Position numbers and translations under genes: made by a program
In this document: positions 25,760 through 34,587 of the stretch, piece by piece
Position numbering within the stretch: position 1 is the first letter of the stretch
How the letters are laid out: every line of letters begins with the position of its first letter
DNA from: Sphingomonas sp. CROZ-RG-20F-R02-07
GTDB lineage: Bacteria; Pseudomonadota; Alphaproteobacteria; Sphingomonadales; Sphingomonadaceae
Assembly: GCF_022662335.1 (NCBI RefSeq)
Contig: NZ_JAKNQJ010000003.1
Span: 248,001 to 312,000 of the forward strand
Direction: 5' to 3'
Length of the DNA: 64,000 nt
Notes under the pieces: generated by a model
What the model was told of the DNA's origin: nothing
The model's database searches: none
Seen by the model: only the letters and a program-made list of their open reading frames with translations

Positions 25760-26974
25760 ATGACCATAGCCACCGCCTACCGCTTGCCACACGATCTCGA
25801 CGAGGGGGCACGCACCGTCGCGACGGAGGCGTTGGAACTGTCGATCGTCATGCCGTGCCTCAACGAGGCGGAGACGCTCGCGCGCTGCATCCGCAAGGCG
25901 CAGAGCTTCCTGGCGTCCAGCGGCATCGCCGGCGAGGTCGTGATTGCCGACAACGGCTCGATCGACGGATCGCGGCAGATCGCCAACGCGATGGGGGCGC
26001 GCATGGTGGGCGTATCGACGCGCGGCTATGGTGCGGCGCTGATGGGCGGCATCGCGGCGGCACGCGGCCGCTTCGTCATCATGGGCGATGCCGACGACAG
26101 CTATGATTTCGAAACCCTCATCCCGTTCGTCACCGCGCTTCGCAGCGGCGGCGAGCTGGTGATGGGTAACCGTTTCCGGGGCGGAATCGCCCCCGGCGCG
26201 ATGCCGCCGCTCCACCGTTATCTCGGCAATCCGGTGCTGAGCTTCCTCGGCCGCCGGTTCTTCCGCTCCGCGATCGGCGATTTTCATTGCGGACTGCGCG
26301 GCTTCGATCGTGAAACGATCATGGGACTCGGCCTGCGGGCGACCGGGATGGAATTCGCCAGCGAGATGGTGGTGAAGGCCGTGCTGCACCGGCTCGACGT
26401 GCGCGAAGTGCCGACGACGCTTTCACCCGACGGGCGCAGCCGCGCGCCGCATCTTCGCACCTGGCGCGACGGCTGGCGTCATTTGCGCTTTCTACTCACC
26501 TATGCGCCGCGATACCTGTTCGTCTGTCCGGGCATCGCCGCGGCAGGGTCGGGTGCGCTGGGTGTGGGCGTGCTCGCCACCGGCAGCATAGCCCTGCGCG
26601 GCGTCGAACTCGGCGCCACCACGATGCTGTTCGCTGCGATGTCGATCCTGCTGGGCAGCCAGCTCGTCGGTTTCGGCATCCTCGCGCGGCTGTACGGCAC
26701 GGCCAGCGGATTGTGGCCGACCAGCCCTACCGTCGAATGGTTTCGCGCCCGCTTCAGCGTCGAACGCGGATGCATCGCGGGTGCGGCGCTGACCACATTC
26801 GGCCTTGCGATCACGCTGGGGCTGATCGGACAATGGGGACGCAACGGATTCGGCCCGATGGAGCCGGTTCATCTGATGCGTATGGCGATCCCGGCGATGC
26901 TGGCCACCGTGCTCGGCGTGCAGACGGTGTTCACGAGTTTTCTAATTGGACTGATCGATCCGCAGCACGATTGA
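25760..26974 (+). CDS. GT2 family glycosyltransferase, polyprenyl-phosphate sugar synthase-like
   Basis: The 404-residue protein joins a GT-A domain to four C-terminal membrane segments. GT2 motifs are clear: VMPCLNEAETL, ADNGSIDGS, the metal-binding MGDADDSYD, and GDFHCGLRGF. The arrangement fits dolichyl/undecaprenyl-phosphate hexose synthases, which make lipid-linked sugars for GT-C enzymes. The ATG at 25760 follows GGGGGAG at 25747-25753, so it is preferred over the ATG at 25745. Substrate unknown. Confidence 0.85.
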   Translation: MTIATAYRLPHDLDEGARTVATEALELSIVMPCLNEAETLARCIRKAQSFLASSGIAGEVVIADNGSIDGSRQIANAMGARMVGVSTRGYGAALMGGIAAARGRFVIMGDADDSYDFETLIPFVTALRSGGELVMGNRFRGGIAPGAMPPLHRYLGNPVLSFLGRRFFRSAIGDFHCGLRGFDRETIMGLGLRATGMEFASEMVVKAVLHRLDVREVPTTLSPDGRSRAPHLRTWRDGWRHLRFLLTYAPRYLFVCPGIAAAGSGALGVGVLATGSIALRGVELGATTMLFAAMSILLGSQLVGFGILARLYGTASGLWPTSPTVEWFRARFSVERGCIAGAALTTFGLAITLGLIGQWGRNGFGPMEPVHLMRMAIPAMLATVLGVQTVFTSFLIGLIDPQHD

Positions 26975-26991
26975 TCGGCGATCGACCGGAA

Positions 26992-27018
26992 GACGCCGGC
27001 GGATGTTCCGCCGGCGTC
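26992..27018. terminator. Perfect hairpin between convergent genes
   Basis: GACGCCGGCGGA (26992-27003) pairs with all 12 bases of 27007-27018 around a TGT loop. It lies between the stop codons of the GT2 gene and the convergent methyltransferase gene. No T-run is present on either side, so it is a likely bidirectional terminator or 3'-end stabiliser rather than a classic one. Confidence 0.65.
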
Positions 27019-27024
27019 GTCGCA

Positions 27025-27615
27025 TCATCGCGACAGGATCGTCACGAAATGCAGCTTGCGATCGAACAGCCAGGAAAACGGCCGTGGATAGAGCGCCAGC
27101 CGCGTACCGAAGGCCGACGCGCCCAATCCCAGCCTATCCCAGATCCGCGCCCATTCGCGCGACGACAGATAATTATAGGGCAGCCGCACGCCATGGGCCG
27201 CATTGCCGACCCAATCCATGAAGCGCAGCGTCGCGTTGGCGGCGATCCCGTCGCGCAGGTGATCCTTCACGACCACGACCTGCGCCACCCGCGCGATCTC
27301 GGCGAGCACCGCCTCGGGATCGTCGGTGTGATGGAGCACGTCGATCACGATGGCGGCATCGAACGTACCGTCATCGAACGGGATATGCCGCCCATCATAG
27401 CCATGGACGGGGATCGCGGTTTCGGGCCGGACCAGCACGTCGATGCCCTCGATCGCGAGATCGGGGCGCAGCTGCATGATCCGGACGGCCAGATCGCCGC
27501 TGCCGCATCCGACGTCGAGCACCCGCGCGTCACGGGGCAGCCGGTCCGCCAATGCAGCGGCCAGCCGGCGAACGCGCCGCCCGAAGACCAGTTTATCATG
27601 CACCTTGCCGAGCAT
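27025..27615 (-). CDS. Class I SAM-dependent methyltransferase
   Basis: The 196-residue protein has the SAM-binding motif VLDVGCGSGDLA (about 32-43), an acidic end of strand 2 (GIDVLVRPE), FDAAIVIDVLHHTDDP, and a C-terminal part with several aromatic residues. It resembles type-11 methyltransferases linked to lipids or quinones. The start at 27615 follows AGGGAG. The neighbouring glycan-type genes suggest a role in modifying a sugar or lipid carrier; that is inference. Confidence 0.82.
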   Translation of the reverse strand: MLGKVHDKLVFGRRVRRLAAALADRLPRDARVLDVGCGSGDLAVRIMQLRPDLAIEGIDVLVRPETAIPVHGYDGRHIPFDDGTFDAAIVIDVLHHTDDPEAVLAEIARVAQVVVVKDHLRDGIAANATLRFMDWVGNAAHGVRLPYNYLSSREWARIWDRLGLGASAFGTRLALYPRPFSWLFDRKLHFVTILSR

Positions 27616-27683
27616 CGTTCGCGTCTCCCTATGATCGGGAAACCGATATCAGCCGATCCGATGATATCTGGTTAACGCCCCGC

Positions 27684-28901
27684 TCACCGATCCCGTCGCC
27701 CGAGCAGCCGCAGCCGCAGCGCGTTCAGCTTGATGAAGCCCGCCGCGTCGCGCTGGTCATAGGCGCCCTGGTCGTCCTCGAACGTCACGACCTTTTCCGA
27801 ATAGAGCGTGTGCGGCGATTTGCGGCCGACCACATAGACGCCGCCCTTGTAAAGCTTCAGGCGCACCGTGCCCGAGACCTTTTCCTGGCTATGGTCGATC
27901 GCGGCCTGCAGCATCTCGCGTTCGGGGCTGAACCAGAAGCCGTTATAGACCAGCTCGGCATAACGCGGCGCGAGTTCGTCCTTCAGGTGCGCGGCACCGC
28001 GATCGAGCGTGATCTGTTCGATACCGCGATGGGCCAGGTGATAGATGGTGCCGCCCGGCGTCTCGTACATGCCGCGGCTCTTCATGCCGACGAACCGGTT
28101 TTCGACCAGATCGAGCCGGCCGATGCCGTGGGTGCGTCCATAATCGTTGAGCCTGGCCAGCAGCGCGGCGGGGCTCAGCCCCTCGCCGTTGATCGCAACG
28201 CCGTCGCCGCGCTCGAAATCGATCGTGATATATTCGGCCGCGTCGGGCGCGTCCTCGGGGTTGCTGGTGCGCGAATAGACGTAATCGGGCACCTCGTCCC
28301 ACGGATTTTCCAGCACCAGCCCCTCGGACGAGGTGTGGAGCAGATTGGCGTCGGTCGAGAACGGCGCCTCGCCGCGCTTGTCCTTGCTGACCGGGATCTG
28401 GTGCGCCTCGGCGAATTCGATCAGCTTCGTGCGGCTCGTCAGGTCCCATTCGCGCCACGGCGCGATCACCTTGATGTCGGGGGCGAGCGCGTAATAGCCG
28501 AGTTCGAAGCGGACCTGGTCGTTGCCCTTGCCGGTGGCGCCATGGCTGACGGCATCGGCGTTCACCATCCGCGCGATCTCGATCTGGCGCTTGGCGATCA
28601 GCGGCCGCGCGATCGAGGTGCCGAGCAGGTACAGCCCCTCGTAGAGCGCGTTCGAGCGCATCATCGGGAACACGTAATCGCGCACGAATTCCTCGCGCAG
28701 ATCGTCGATGAAGATGTGCTCGGGTTTCACGCCCATCATCTCGGCCTTGGCACGGGCGGGCTCGAGTTCCTCGCCCTGGCCCAGATCGGCCGTGAAGGTG
28801 ACGACCTCGCAGCCGTAATTCTGCTGCAGCCATTTCAGGATGACGCTGGTGTCGAGGCCGCCCGAATAGGCGAGCACTACCCGCTTGATGTCGTCGCTCA
28901 T
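27684..28901 (-). CDS. argG: Argininosuccinate synthase
   Basis: The 405-residue protein has the pyrophosphatase-type ATP motif SGGLDTS at 13-19 and the ArgG signatures [17 protein letters not shown] and [21 protein letters not shown]. It condenses citrulline and aspartate in arginine synthesis. It starts at the ATG at 28901, which gives the standard N-terminus; the extension upstream is not conserved-looking. It is divergent from the EF-hand gene. Confidence 0.97.
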   Translation of the reverse strand: MSDDIKRVVLAYSGGLDTSVILKWLQQNYGCEVVTFTADLGQGEELEPARAKAEMMGVKPEHIFIDDLREEFVRDYVFPMMRSNALYEGLYLLGTSIARPLIAKRQIEIARMVNADAVSHGATGKGNDQVRFELGYYALAPDIKVIAPWREWDLTSRTKLIEFAEAHQIPVSKDKRGEAPFSTDANLLHTSSEGLVLENPWDEVPDYVYSRTSNPEDAPDAAEYITIDFERGDGVAINGEGLSPAALLARLNDYGRTHGIGRLDLVENRFVGMKSRGMYETPGGTIYHLAHRGIEQITLDRGAAHLKDELAPRYAELVYNGFWFSPEREMLQAAIDHSQEKVSGTVRLKLYKGGVYVVGRKSPHTLYSEKVVTFEDDQGAYDQRDAAGFIKLNALRLRLLGRRDR

Positions 28902-29054
28902 GGAAATCGGTCCTCGGGCTGCGAAAGAGTCGCCCGCGCCCCTATGCGCAGTCGCGCGTGCGTGCAACGCTCCTGCGCCGACGCGCTCGCGCGTTCACCT
29001 CGCATACAAGCGTCGGGCCGCAGGGCCGATGCCGTCCTTTCAACGGAGTTTCCC

Positions 29055-29444
29055 ATGCGCCTCGTCCCCGCCCTTCTCGCCGCCGCCGCGCTCGCCTCCC
29101 CTGCGCTCGCGGTGGAAACGCGCGCATCGGCCGCCGCCAAGTTCAAGGCCGAGTTCGCCGCGACCGACACCAACCACGACGGTTCGCTCAGCCGCGCCGA
29201 GGTGCAGGCGCGCACTGCGCAGATGAAGACGGGCCAGGCCAATGTCGATCCCACGCATGCCAAGCGGCTGGCCGATCTGTGGTTCGACAATGCCGATGCC
29301 AACAAGGACGGCAAGGTGACGCTGGCCGAGGCGCAGGCACTCTTCGCCAAGATGATGGACAAATATGACCGCAACCGCAACGGCCAGATCAGCGCGAACG
29401 AAGGCGCCGCCGCCAAGGCCGATCTCGCGCGCGGGCCCCGCTGA
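29055..29444 (+). CDS. Exported EF-hand calcium-binding protein
   Basis: The 129-residue protein has a signal peptide (LLAAAALASPALA) and three EF-hand loops: residues 38-49, 81-92 and 105-116, each with Asp at 1, 3 and a closing Glu at 12. It starts at 29055 with GGAG nearby. It probably binds calcium in the periplasm. Its stop codon is 42 bases before the REP element and convergent to cfa. Confidence 0.9.
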   Translation: MRLVPALLAAAALASPALAVETRASAAAKFKAEFAATDTNHDGSLSRAEVQARTAQMKTGQANVDPTHAKRLADLWFDNADANKDGKVTLAEAQALFAKMMDKYDRNRNGQISANEGAAAKADLARGPR

Positions 29445-29486
29445 GGGGGGCCGCGCGGCGCCGGCTATTCGATGCCGTTACCCTGG

Positions 29487-29576
29487 TCCGTTCGCCCTGA
29501 GCCCGTCGAAGGGCCTGTGCCGAAAGCGGCGTTGCGCCTGCGGCGAGCGTGCTTCGACACGCTCCGCACGAACGGA
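29487..29576. repeat. REP-like palindromic intergenic element, copy 2
   Basis: The outer arms TCCGTTCG (29487-29494) and CGAACGGA (29569-29576) match those of the copy at 8969-9084. The inner half-sites are CCCTGAGCCCGTCGAAGGG and GCTTCGACACGCTCCGC. The middle part differs from copy 1. It lies between convergent genes. Confidence 0.8.
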
Positions 29577-29586
29577 TCTCGTGATC

Positions 29587-30816
29587 CTAGGCTTGGCGCA
29601 GCGCGGCCTCTCCCGCGATCATGTAATCGCGGGTGACGGGCAACGCGGTGCGGCTGCGCGAGAGCTGCACCTGATAGTTGCAGAGGCCCCCGTGCCGGAA
29701 CGCCGCGCCCGCACCCGCCAGATAGAATTGCCACATCCGGAAGAACCGCTCGTCGTACAGCGCGACGATGTCGGCCCTGGCGGCCGTCGTCCGGTCGTAC
29801 CAATGGTCGATCGTCCAGGCATAATGGAGCCGGAGCACCTCGATGTCGGTCGGGAACATCCGCAGCCCTTCATAGCCGCGCACGATCTCCGACAGCGCCG
29901 GATTATAGCCGCCCGGAAAGATGTATTTGGTGGTGAAGTCGTCGGTGATGCCGGGGCCGTTCATCCGCCCGATCGTGTGCATCAGCATCACGCCGTCGTC
30001 GGTCAGCAGGTCGCGGCACTGGCGGAAGAACGCCTTGTAGTGCGCCGGGCCGACATGTTCGAACATGCCGACCGAGACGATGCGATCGAACCGGCCGGTG
30101 ACGTGGCGATAGTCGATCAGTTCGAAGCGCACCTTGTCGGCCACGCCCGCCGCCTCGGCACGGGCGCGCGCCACCTTCAACTGTTCTTCGCTGAGCGTCA
30201 CGCCCAGCACCTCGGCGCCGGTCTTGGCGTGAAGATACAGCGCCATCCCGCCCCAGCCGCAGCCGACGTCGAGCACGCGCATGCCCGGCCGCAACGCGAG
30301 CTTGGCGGCGATATGCGCCTTCTTGTCGTCCTGCGCCTGCTCCAGCGTGTTCGCCGGATCGGTGAAATAGGCGCAGCTATATTGCCGGTCGGCATCGAGG
30401 AAGAGATCGTACAGACGGTCGGACAGATCGTAATGATGCGCCACGTTACGCTTCGAGCGGCGCGCCATGTTGATCCGGTTCAGGCGGTGCGTGACCGCGG
30501 CCACGCTGCGCCGCAAGGGATTGGCCGCGAGCGCGTCCGCCCCGGCCTCCCAGGGATCGTTCGCGGTGAGCAGGTTGACGAGATCGCGGATGTCGCCGCG
30601 CTCGACCACCAGGCGGCCGTCCATGAACGCCTCCGCCGCACCCAGCGCCGGATGGCGGACGATGAAGCTCGCCGCGCCGCGATCGGTGAAGCGGATCGCC
30701 ACGTCCGGAAAAGCGGGATCGGGCGTGCCGAAGCGGAGTGTCTTGCCATCGGCATGCGTGACGGTGAGTTGCCCGCGCTTGACGCGGCGGGCGAGGAAAC
30801 GATCGATCAAAGCCAT
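29587..30816 (-). CDS. cfa: Cyclopropane-fatty-acyl-phospholipid synthase family methyltransferase
   Basis: The 409-residue protein has an N-terminal SCP2-like lipid-binding part and a C-terminal SAM methyltransferase domain with VLDVGCGWGG at 181-190, then VGMFEHVG and KYIFPGGYNP, as in Cfa enzymes. It adds a methylene group to unsaturated phospholipid chains, a membrane-stress response. It starts 18 bases after the stop of the molybdopterin oxidoreductase gene, so the two may be cotranscribed. Confidence 0.92.
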   Translation of the reverse strand: MALIDRFLARRVKRGQLTVTHADGKTLRFGTPDPAFPDVAIRFTDRGAASFIVRHPALGAAEAFMDGRLVVERGDIRDLVNLLTANDPWEAGADALAANPLRRSVAAVTHRLNRINMARRSKRNVAHHYDLSDRLYDLFLDADRQYSCAYFTDPANTLEQAQDDKKAHIAAKLALRPGMRVLDVGCGWGGMALYLHAKTGAEVLGVTLSEEQLKVARARAEAAGVADKVRFELIDYRHVTGRFDRIVSVGMFEHVGPAHYKAFFRQCRDLLTDDGVMLMHTIGRMNGPGITDDFTTKYIFPGGYNPALSEIVRGYEGLRMFPTDIEVLRLHYAWTIDHWYDRTTAARADIVALYDERFFRMWQFYLAGAGAAFRHGGLCNYQVQLSRSRTALPVTRDYMIAGEAALRQA

Positions 30817-30834
30817 TGCGGACCCGACTAGCGC

Positions 30835-31584
30835 CTAGATTCCAGCATACCAATCGTAATCGACATTGTCCTCCCAATAGCCGCCCTTGCCGCCACCGAT
30901 GCCGTCAAGGCTGGCGACCGCCTTGATCTCCATGATATATTTGGATTGTTTGTAACCGAGCTGGCGTTCGACGCGCAGGCGCAGCGGGGCGCCGTGCACC
31001 ACCGACAAAGGCTGGTCGTTCATCGCCCAGGCCAGGATCGTCTGCGGATGGAAGGCGTCGATCAGATCGATCGAATCATAATAGGTGCCGCCGAAATCGG
31101 CGCAGATGCACACGATGTAGCGCGCGCTGGCGCGCACCGCCGCCGCCTTCAGCAAGGTGCCGAGCAGCGGCCCGTGCCATTTGCCGATCGCGCTCCAGCC
31201 CTCGACGCAGTCGTGCCGGGTGATCTGCGTGCGCGCCGGCAGGCTGCGGATCTGCGCGAGCGACAGCGACAGCGGCCGATCCACCAGCCCGTCGATCCGG
31301 AGCCGGTAGTCGGCGAAATTGTTCGCCACCAGCGCGTCATATTGCGGCGTGCCGGGATTTTGCGTGCCGTTGCCGCGAAAGATCGGCGACATGTCCGCCG
31401 CGGTGAATTCGGGGGCGAGCGCGCCGCGGCCGCCGAAGCGCGTCTGGAGGCTGCGTTGCAGCACGCGGTTCGCGGTCTCGCCGGTGAACAGGAGTTTGCG
31501 CGCGGCGGGGATCTGCGCCACCTGGTCGCAGCCCGCGAGCAGCAGCCCGGCGCCGCCGACCAGCGCGGTCCGACGGTCGATCAT
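30835..31584 (-). CDS. Sulfite-oxidase-like molybdopterin oxidoreductase, likely Tat lipoprotein
   Basis: The 249-residue protein is a lone molybdopterin domain of the SUOX/MsrP type, with TRHDCVEGWSAIGKW carrying the molybdenum-ligand Cys126. The N-terminus MIDRRTALVGGAGLLLAGC combines a twin-arginine-like pair with a lipobox (Cys19), suggesting Tat export and lipid anchoring. The next gene (31581-32315) is its probable heme-b membrane partner and overlaps it by four bases. The substrate is unknown; methionine-sulfoxide or sulfite-type chemistry are options. Confidence 0.82.
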   Translation of the reverse strand: MIDRRTALVGGAGLLLAGCDQVAQIPAARKLLFTGETANRVLQRSLQTRFGGRGALAPEFTAADMSPIFRGNGTQNPGTPQYDALVANNFADYRLRIDGLVDRPLSLSLAQIRSLPARTQITRHDCVEGWSAIGKWHGPLLGTLLKAAAVRASARYIVCICADFGGTYYDSIDLIDAFHPQTILAWAMNDQPLSVVHGAPLRLRVERQLGYKQSKYIMEIKAVASLDGIGGGKGGYWEDNVDYDWYAGI

Positions 31585-32315
31585 GCGCCATGCTCCCGGT
31601 GCGGGGGTTCGTCGGGCACGCGCCACCAGCCGGTGAGGATCGAGCGCAATTCGTTGCCCGCCCCCGCCAGAATCACGAGCACGAGGTGGAGCACGGCGAA
31701 GCCGCCGACCGCACAGGCGCAGATGAAATGGATCGAACGCGCGGACTGGCGCCCGCCGAAGATGTCGAGCAGCCATGGCCAGGCCGCGTCCATGCCGGGC
31801 GAGAGCGCGAGCCCGGTGAAGATCATCAGTGGGATCAGCCCGAAGATCACGACGGCATAGGCCAGTTTCTGAAGGATGTTGTAGGCGATCGGGCGATCGG
31901 GATCGTGGAAGCGGAACGCCAGATGCGCCTTGACGTCGGCCCGGAGATGGCGGGGCGCGAGCTCGCGCGCGCGGATCGTCAGGTCGCGCTGGAAATGGCG
32001 GTTGAGAAGCCCCGCCACCAGAAAAGCGAGCAGCGAGAAGGCCAGCACCAGCGCGAAGAACAGGTGCCAGCGCCGCGACAGCGCGAGATTGTAGGTCGTG
32101 GGAATGGTGATCCAGCCGGGCATGAACGGCGGATTCGCCCAGGCGTGATCGAAATTGGCGCCATATTTGCCCCAATAGAGATGCGGATGCGCGTTCGAGA
32201 TGCCGAGGCCCGATCCAAGCAGGATCAGGATCGCCACCGCATTCGCCCAATGCCAGAGCCGCGTCGCCAGGCGATGCCGGTGGACCAAACTGCCGGGGGT
32301 CGGGGGAACGTCCAT
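31581..32315 (-). CDS. Membrane cytochrome b (b561/b6-like) electron-transfer subunit
   Basis: The 244-residue protein has four to five membrane segments and conserved His residues: HRHRLATRLWHWANA near the start, SRRWHLFFA, and SIHFICACA and VLHLVL near the end. It starts at the ATG at 32315 and overlaps the oxidoreductase gene by four bases (ATGA). It probably passes electrons between the quinone pool and the periplasmic molybdoenzyme. Confidence 0.85.
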   Translation of the reverse strand: MDVPPTPGSLVHRHRLATRLWHWANAVAILILLGSGLGISNAHPHLYWGKYGANFDHAWANPPFMPGWITIPTTYNLALSRRWHLFFALVLAFSLLAFLVAGLLNRHFQRDLTIRARELAPRHLRADVKAHLAFRFHDPDRPIAYNILQKLAYAVVIFGLIPLMIFTGLALSPGMDAAWPWLLDIFGGRQSARSIHFICACAVGGFAVLHLVLVILAGAGNELRSILTGWWRVPDEPPHREHGA

Positions 32316-32359
32316 GCCTGTCCTTCGCTTCTGGCCACAGCATAGCAGGAACGAACCGC

Positions 32360-32977
32360 ATGACCGAATGGCATTTCTACGAGCCCGCGCAAGGCCATGG
32401 CCTGCCGCACGATCCGCTGAACGCGATCGTCGCACCGCGGCCGATCGGCTGGATCAGCACGGTCTCGAAGGACGGCGTCGCCAATCTCGCGCCCTACAGC
32501 TTCTTCAACGCGCTGAACTACAGCCCGCCGCTGATCGGCTTTTCCTCGATGGGCTGGAAGGACAGCGTGGCCAATGCGGAAGCGACGGGCGAGTTCGTGT
32601 GGAATCTGGCCACCCGCCCGTTGGCCGAGGCGATGAACGCCAGCTCGGCGGGCGTCGACGCCGCGGTGGACGAATTCGCGCTGGCGGGGCTGGAAACGGC
32701 GCCCTCGCGCCTCGTCGCGCCCCCGCGCGTGGCGGCGAGCCCGGTGAGCTTCGAATGCCGGCTGACGCAGTTGATCCGGCTGGAGACGAAGGAGGGTCGC
32801 GCGCTCGACCAGTGGCTGGTGATCGGCGAGGCGATCGGCATCCATATCGACACCGCGATGCTGGAGGACGGCGTGTACCAGACGGCGCGCGCGCGGCCGA
32901 TCACGCGCGGCGGCGGCCCGGCCGATTACTTCGAGATCACCGAGGATGCGCTGTTCCGAATGCGCCGGCCGGGCTGA
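32360..32977 (+). CDS. Flavin reductase-like FMN-binding protein
   Basis: The 205-residue protein fits the flavin reductase-like domain: IVAPRPIGWISTVSKDGVANLAPYSFFNALNYSPPLIGF in pattern, with the GEFVWNLAT segment after it. Such proteins bind FMN and often supply reduced flavin or act on unknown substrates. It is divergent from the cytochrome b gene and followed by a lipoprotein gene. Confidence 0.88.
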   Translation: MTEWHFYEPAQGHGLPHDPLNAIVAPRPIGWISTVSKDGVANLAPYSFFNALNYSPPLIGFSSMGWKDSVANAEATGEFVWNLATRPLAEAMNASSAGVDAAVDEFALAGLETAPSRLVAPPRVAASPVSFECRLTQLIRLETKEGRALDQWLVIGEAIGIHIDTAMLEDGVYQTARARPITRGGGPADYFEITEDALFRMRRPG

Positions 32978-33039
32978 TCGTGACGGCTGCGCAACCGCAG
33001 GGCGGATCGCGGCGTTGGAAGGTCGAACGGAGATCGCCT

Positions 33040-33621
33040 ATGCGCACGCAGTTGACGGGATTGTTGGTGGCCGCGCTGGCCCTGTCGGCGTGCCACAAAT
33101 CGACCGAGGATACCGCCGCGGCCGGCAATGCCGCAGTGGCGGCCGGCTTCGTGCCGCCCGAGGTTAAGCCCGCCACGCCGCTGCCCGGCCAGACGCAGAC
33201 CACGCCGATCACCGCCTATGTCGGCCACTATCCGTCGGATGCGGTGGACGGCGTGGCGTTCTTCGATCGCACCGAAGTGGCGAGCGCGCTCAACGGCGCG
33301 GTGATCGACCCCAAGGTGCGCCGGATCATCGTGAACGGCGGCGGACCGCAGACGCCGATCTTCGCCGATCGCGGACGGATCGCGAGCTGGGGCTGCGAGG
33401 CGCATGATTGCGGCGACCATGATTGGACGCTCTTCGTCGATCCCAAGACACGCAAGGGCGAGGCCTGCTATCACGACGCCGCGACGATGGGTGCCACCTC
33501 GCGCTGGTATGCGGGCGCGGCGCCGGCGACCCGCGCCGGCGATTGCCCGTCGGGCGACGGCGCACCGCGCGATCCCGCCCGCGCCGGAGCCGCCAACGGC
33601 AGCGCCGCGGCGGCCGGCTGA
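33040..33621 (+). CDS. Lipoprotein of unknown function
   Basis: The 193-residue protein has a lipobox at ALSACHK (Cys18). The mature part has WGCEAHDCGDHDW, a Cys pair that could form a disulfide, and ends in an Ala/Gly-rich tail. The motif set resembles bacterial Ivy-like or heparinase-free lysozyme inhibitors only faintly, so I assign no function. Its stop codon overlaps the start of the next gene (TGATG). Confidence 0.75.
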   Translation: MRTQLTGLLVAALALSACHKSTEDTAAAGNAAVAAGFVPPEVKPATPLPGQTQTTPITAYVGHYPSDAVDGVAFFDRTEVASALNGAVIDPKVRRIIVNGGGPQTPIFADRGRIASWGCEAHDCGDHDWTLFVDPKTRKGEACYHDAATMGATSRWYAGAAPATRAGDCPSGDGAPRDPARAGAANGSAAAAG

Positions 33622-34238
33622 TGCTGGAACATATTCCCGGCTGGCTCGGCCAGGCGCTCTCGGGCTGGCGCGCGGGCGCCGATACGCTGGCGATCGCCAA
33701 GCTCGGCAACGGCTTTGCGACGTTCGGCCTGACGAGCCCCGCCTTCGCCGACGGCGCGCGCCTGCCCGAACGCTTCACCGCGGACGGCGCGGGGGTCTCG
33801 CCGCCCCTGATGTGGGAGGCGCCGCCCGCCGGCACCGCGCGGCTGGCGCTGCTCGTCGAGGATGCGGACGCGCCCGCGCCTTCGCCACTGGTGCATGCGA
33901 TCGTCTGGGGCCTCGCGCCCGATATCGGCCGGCTGGCCGAAGGCGCGATCGTGGCGGACGGCGACGGCGATTCATCCGGCCGCGATGTCGGCCGCAATTC
34001 GTTCCTGCGCGAGGGCTGGTTGCCGCCCGATCCGCCGACAGGGCATGGCACGCATCGTTATGCCTTGCAGCTTTTCGCGCTGGGTGCAGGCGCGGCCGAT
34101 CCCGGCGCGACCCCCGGACGGTCGGCGCTGGTCGAGGCGATGCAGGGGCATGTGCTGGCCGCCGCGCTGCTGATCGGCACCTATTCGCGGGGCGAAGCGG
34201 TGCCTGCGGGGCCGATCGGTGCGGGCGTACCCGCCTGA
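33621..34238 (+). CDS. YbhB/YbcL family Raf-kinase-inhibitor-like protein
   Basis: The 205-residue protein shows FADGARLPERFTADGAGVSPPLMW, VEDADAP, HAIVWGL and GHGTHRYALQLFAL, the PEBP/YbhB pattern of a phosphatidylethanolamine-binding fold. Biological role is poorly known in bacteria. It overlaps the lipoprotein gene by one base and ends five bases before the convergent small gene at 34243. Confidence 0.9.
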   Translation: MLEHIPGWLGQALSGWRAGADTLAIAKLGNGFATFGLTSPAFADGARLPERFTADGAGVSPPLMWEAPPAGTARLALLVEDADAPAPSPLVHAIVWGLAPDIGRLAEGAIVADGDGDSSGRDVGRNSFLREGWLPPDPPTGHGTHRYALQLFALGAGAADPGATPGRSALVEAMQGHVLAAALLIGTYSRGEAVPAGPIGAGVPA

Positions 34239-34242
34239 CGGT

Positions 34243-34329
34243 TCAGCCGAGCGCGGTCCCGCCGGTGCCGAACAGGACGAGGATGGAGGTCGCGAACGAA
34301 GCGAGGGCGATGAGGAGCGTGGGGCGCAT
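34243..34329 (-). CDS. Tiny membrane protein, 28 residues
   Basis: The 28-codon frame starts at an ATG at 34329 with GGGAG eight bases upstream and encodes MRPTLLIALASFATSILVLF followed by GTGGTALG. It is one predicted membrane segment. The gene follows the 36-codon frame by 27 bases on the same strand, so both can come from the sigma-54-like promoter at 34518-34538. Function unknown; too short for composition tests. Confidence 0.55.
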   Translation of the reverse strand: MRPTLLIALASFATSILVLFGTGGTALG

Positions 34330-34356
34330 CGGATATCTCCCGGACAGGCTCGGCGC

Positions 34357-34467
34357 TCAGGCGACCGGGAGGACGGGGACGGCGGCGCTGACGAACAGCG
34401 CGGCGAAGACGAGCGCGCCCGACAGCGTGAGGGCGAAGCGTTGGGCGGCGGCGAAACGGAGCGACAT
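34357..34467 (-). CDS. Tiny membrane protein, 36 residues
   Basis: The 36-codon frame starts at an ATG at 34467 with AAGGAA about seven bases upstream. The protein has a positive N-terminus (MSLRFAAAQRFA) and one hydrophobic segment (about 11-32) ending VPVLPVA. The layout (N-in, short, Pro near the end) resembles small inner-membrane stress proteins. It lies about 42 bases downstream of the predicted start point of the sigma-54-like promoter. Function unknown. Confidence 0.6.
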   Translation of the reverse strand: MSLRFAAAQRFALTLSGALVFAALFVSAAVPVLPVA

Positions 34468-34517
34468 GGTGGGTTCCTTCGGCTTCTGCCACCGGATCAT
34501 CCGGTGACCCCAGACGC

Positions 34518-34538
34518 TTTGCAGGCCCCGTGCCAAAT
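34518..34538 (-). promoter_or_regulatory. Candidate sigma-54 (-24/-12) promoter
   Basis: Reading the minus strand, TTGGCACG is followed by four bases and CTGCAAA. The GG of the -24 element and the GC of the -12 element are exactly 12 bases apart, as required. The consensus is TGGCACG-N4-TTGCA; here only the first T of TTGCA is C. It points toward the two tiny genes, whose first ATG is about 42 bases downstream of the predicted start point. rpoN itself lies at 9173-10648. Confidence 0.65.
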
Positions 34539-34587
34539 CGCTAAATGGCTGGTTTCGCTCGTTTCTTTGTTTTGGCGGGATCGATAG

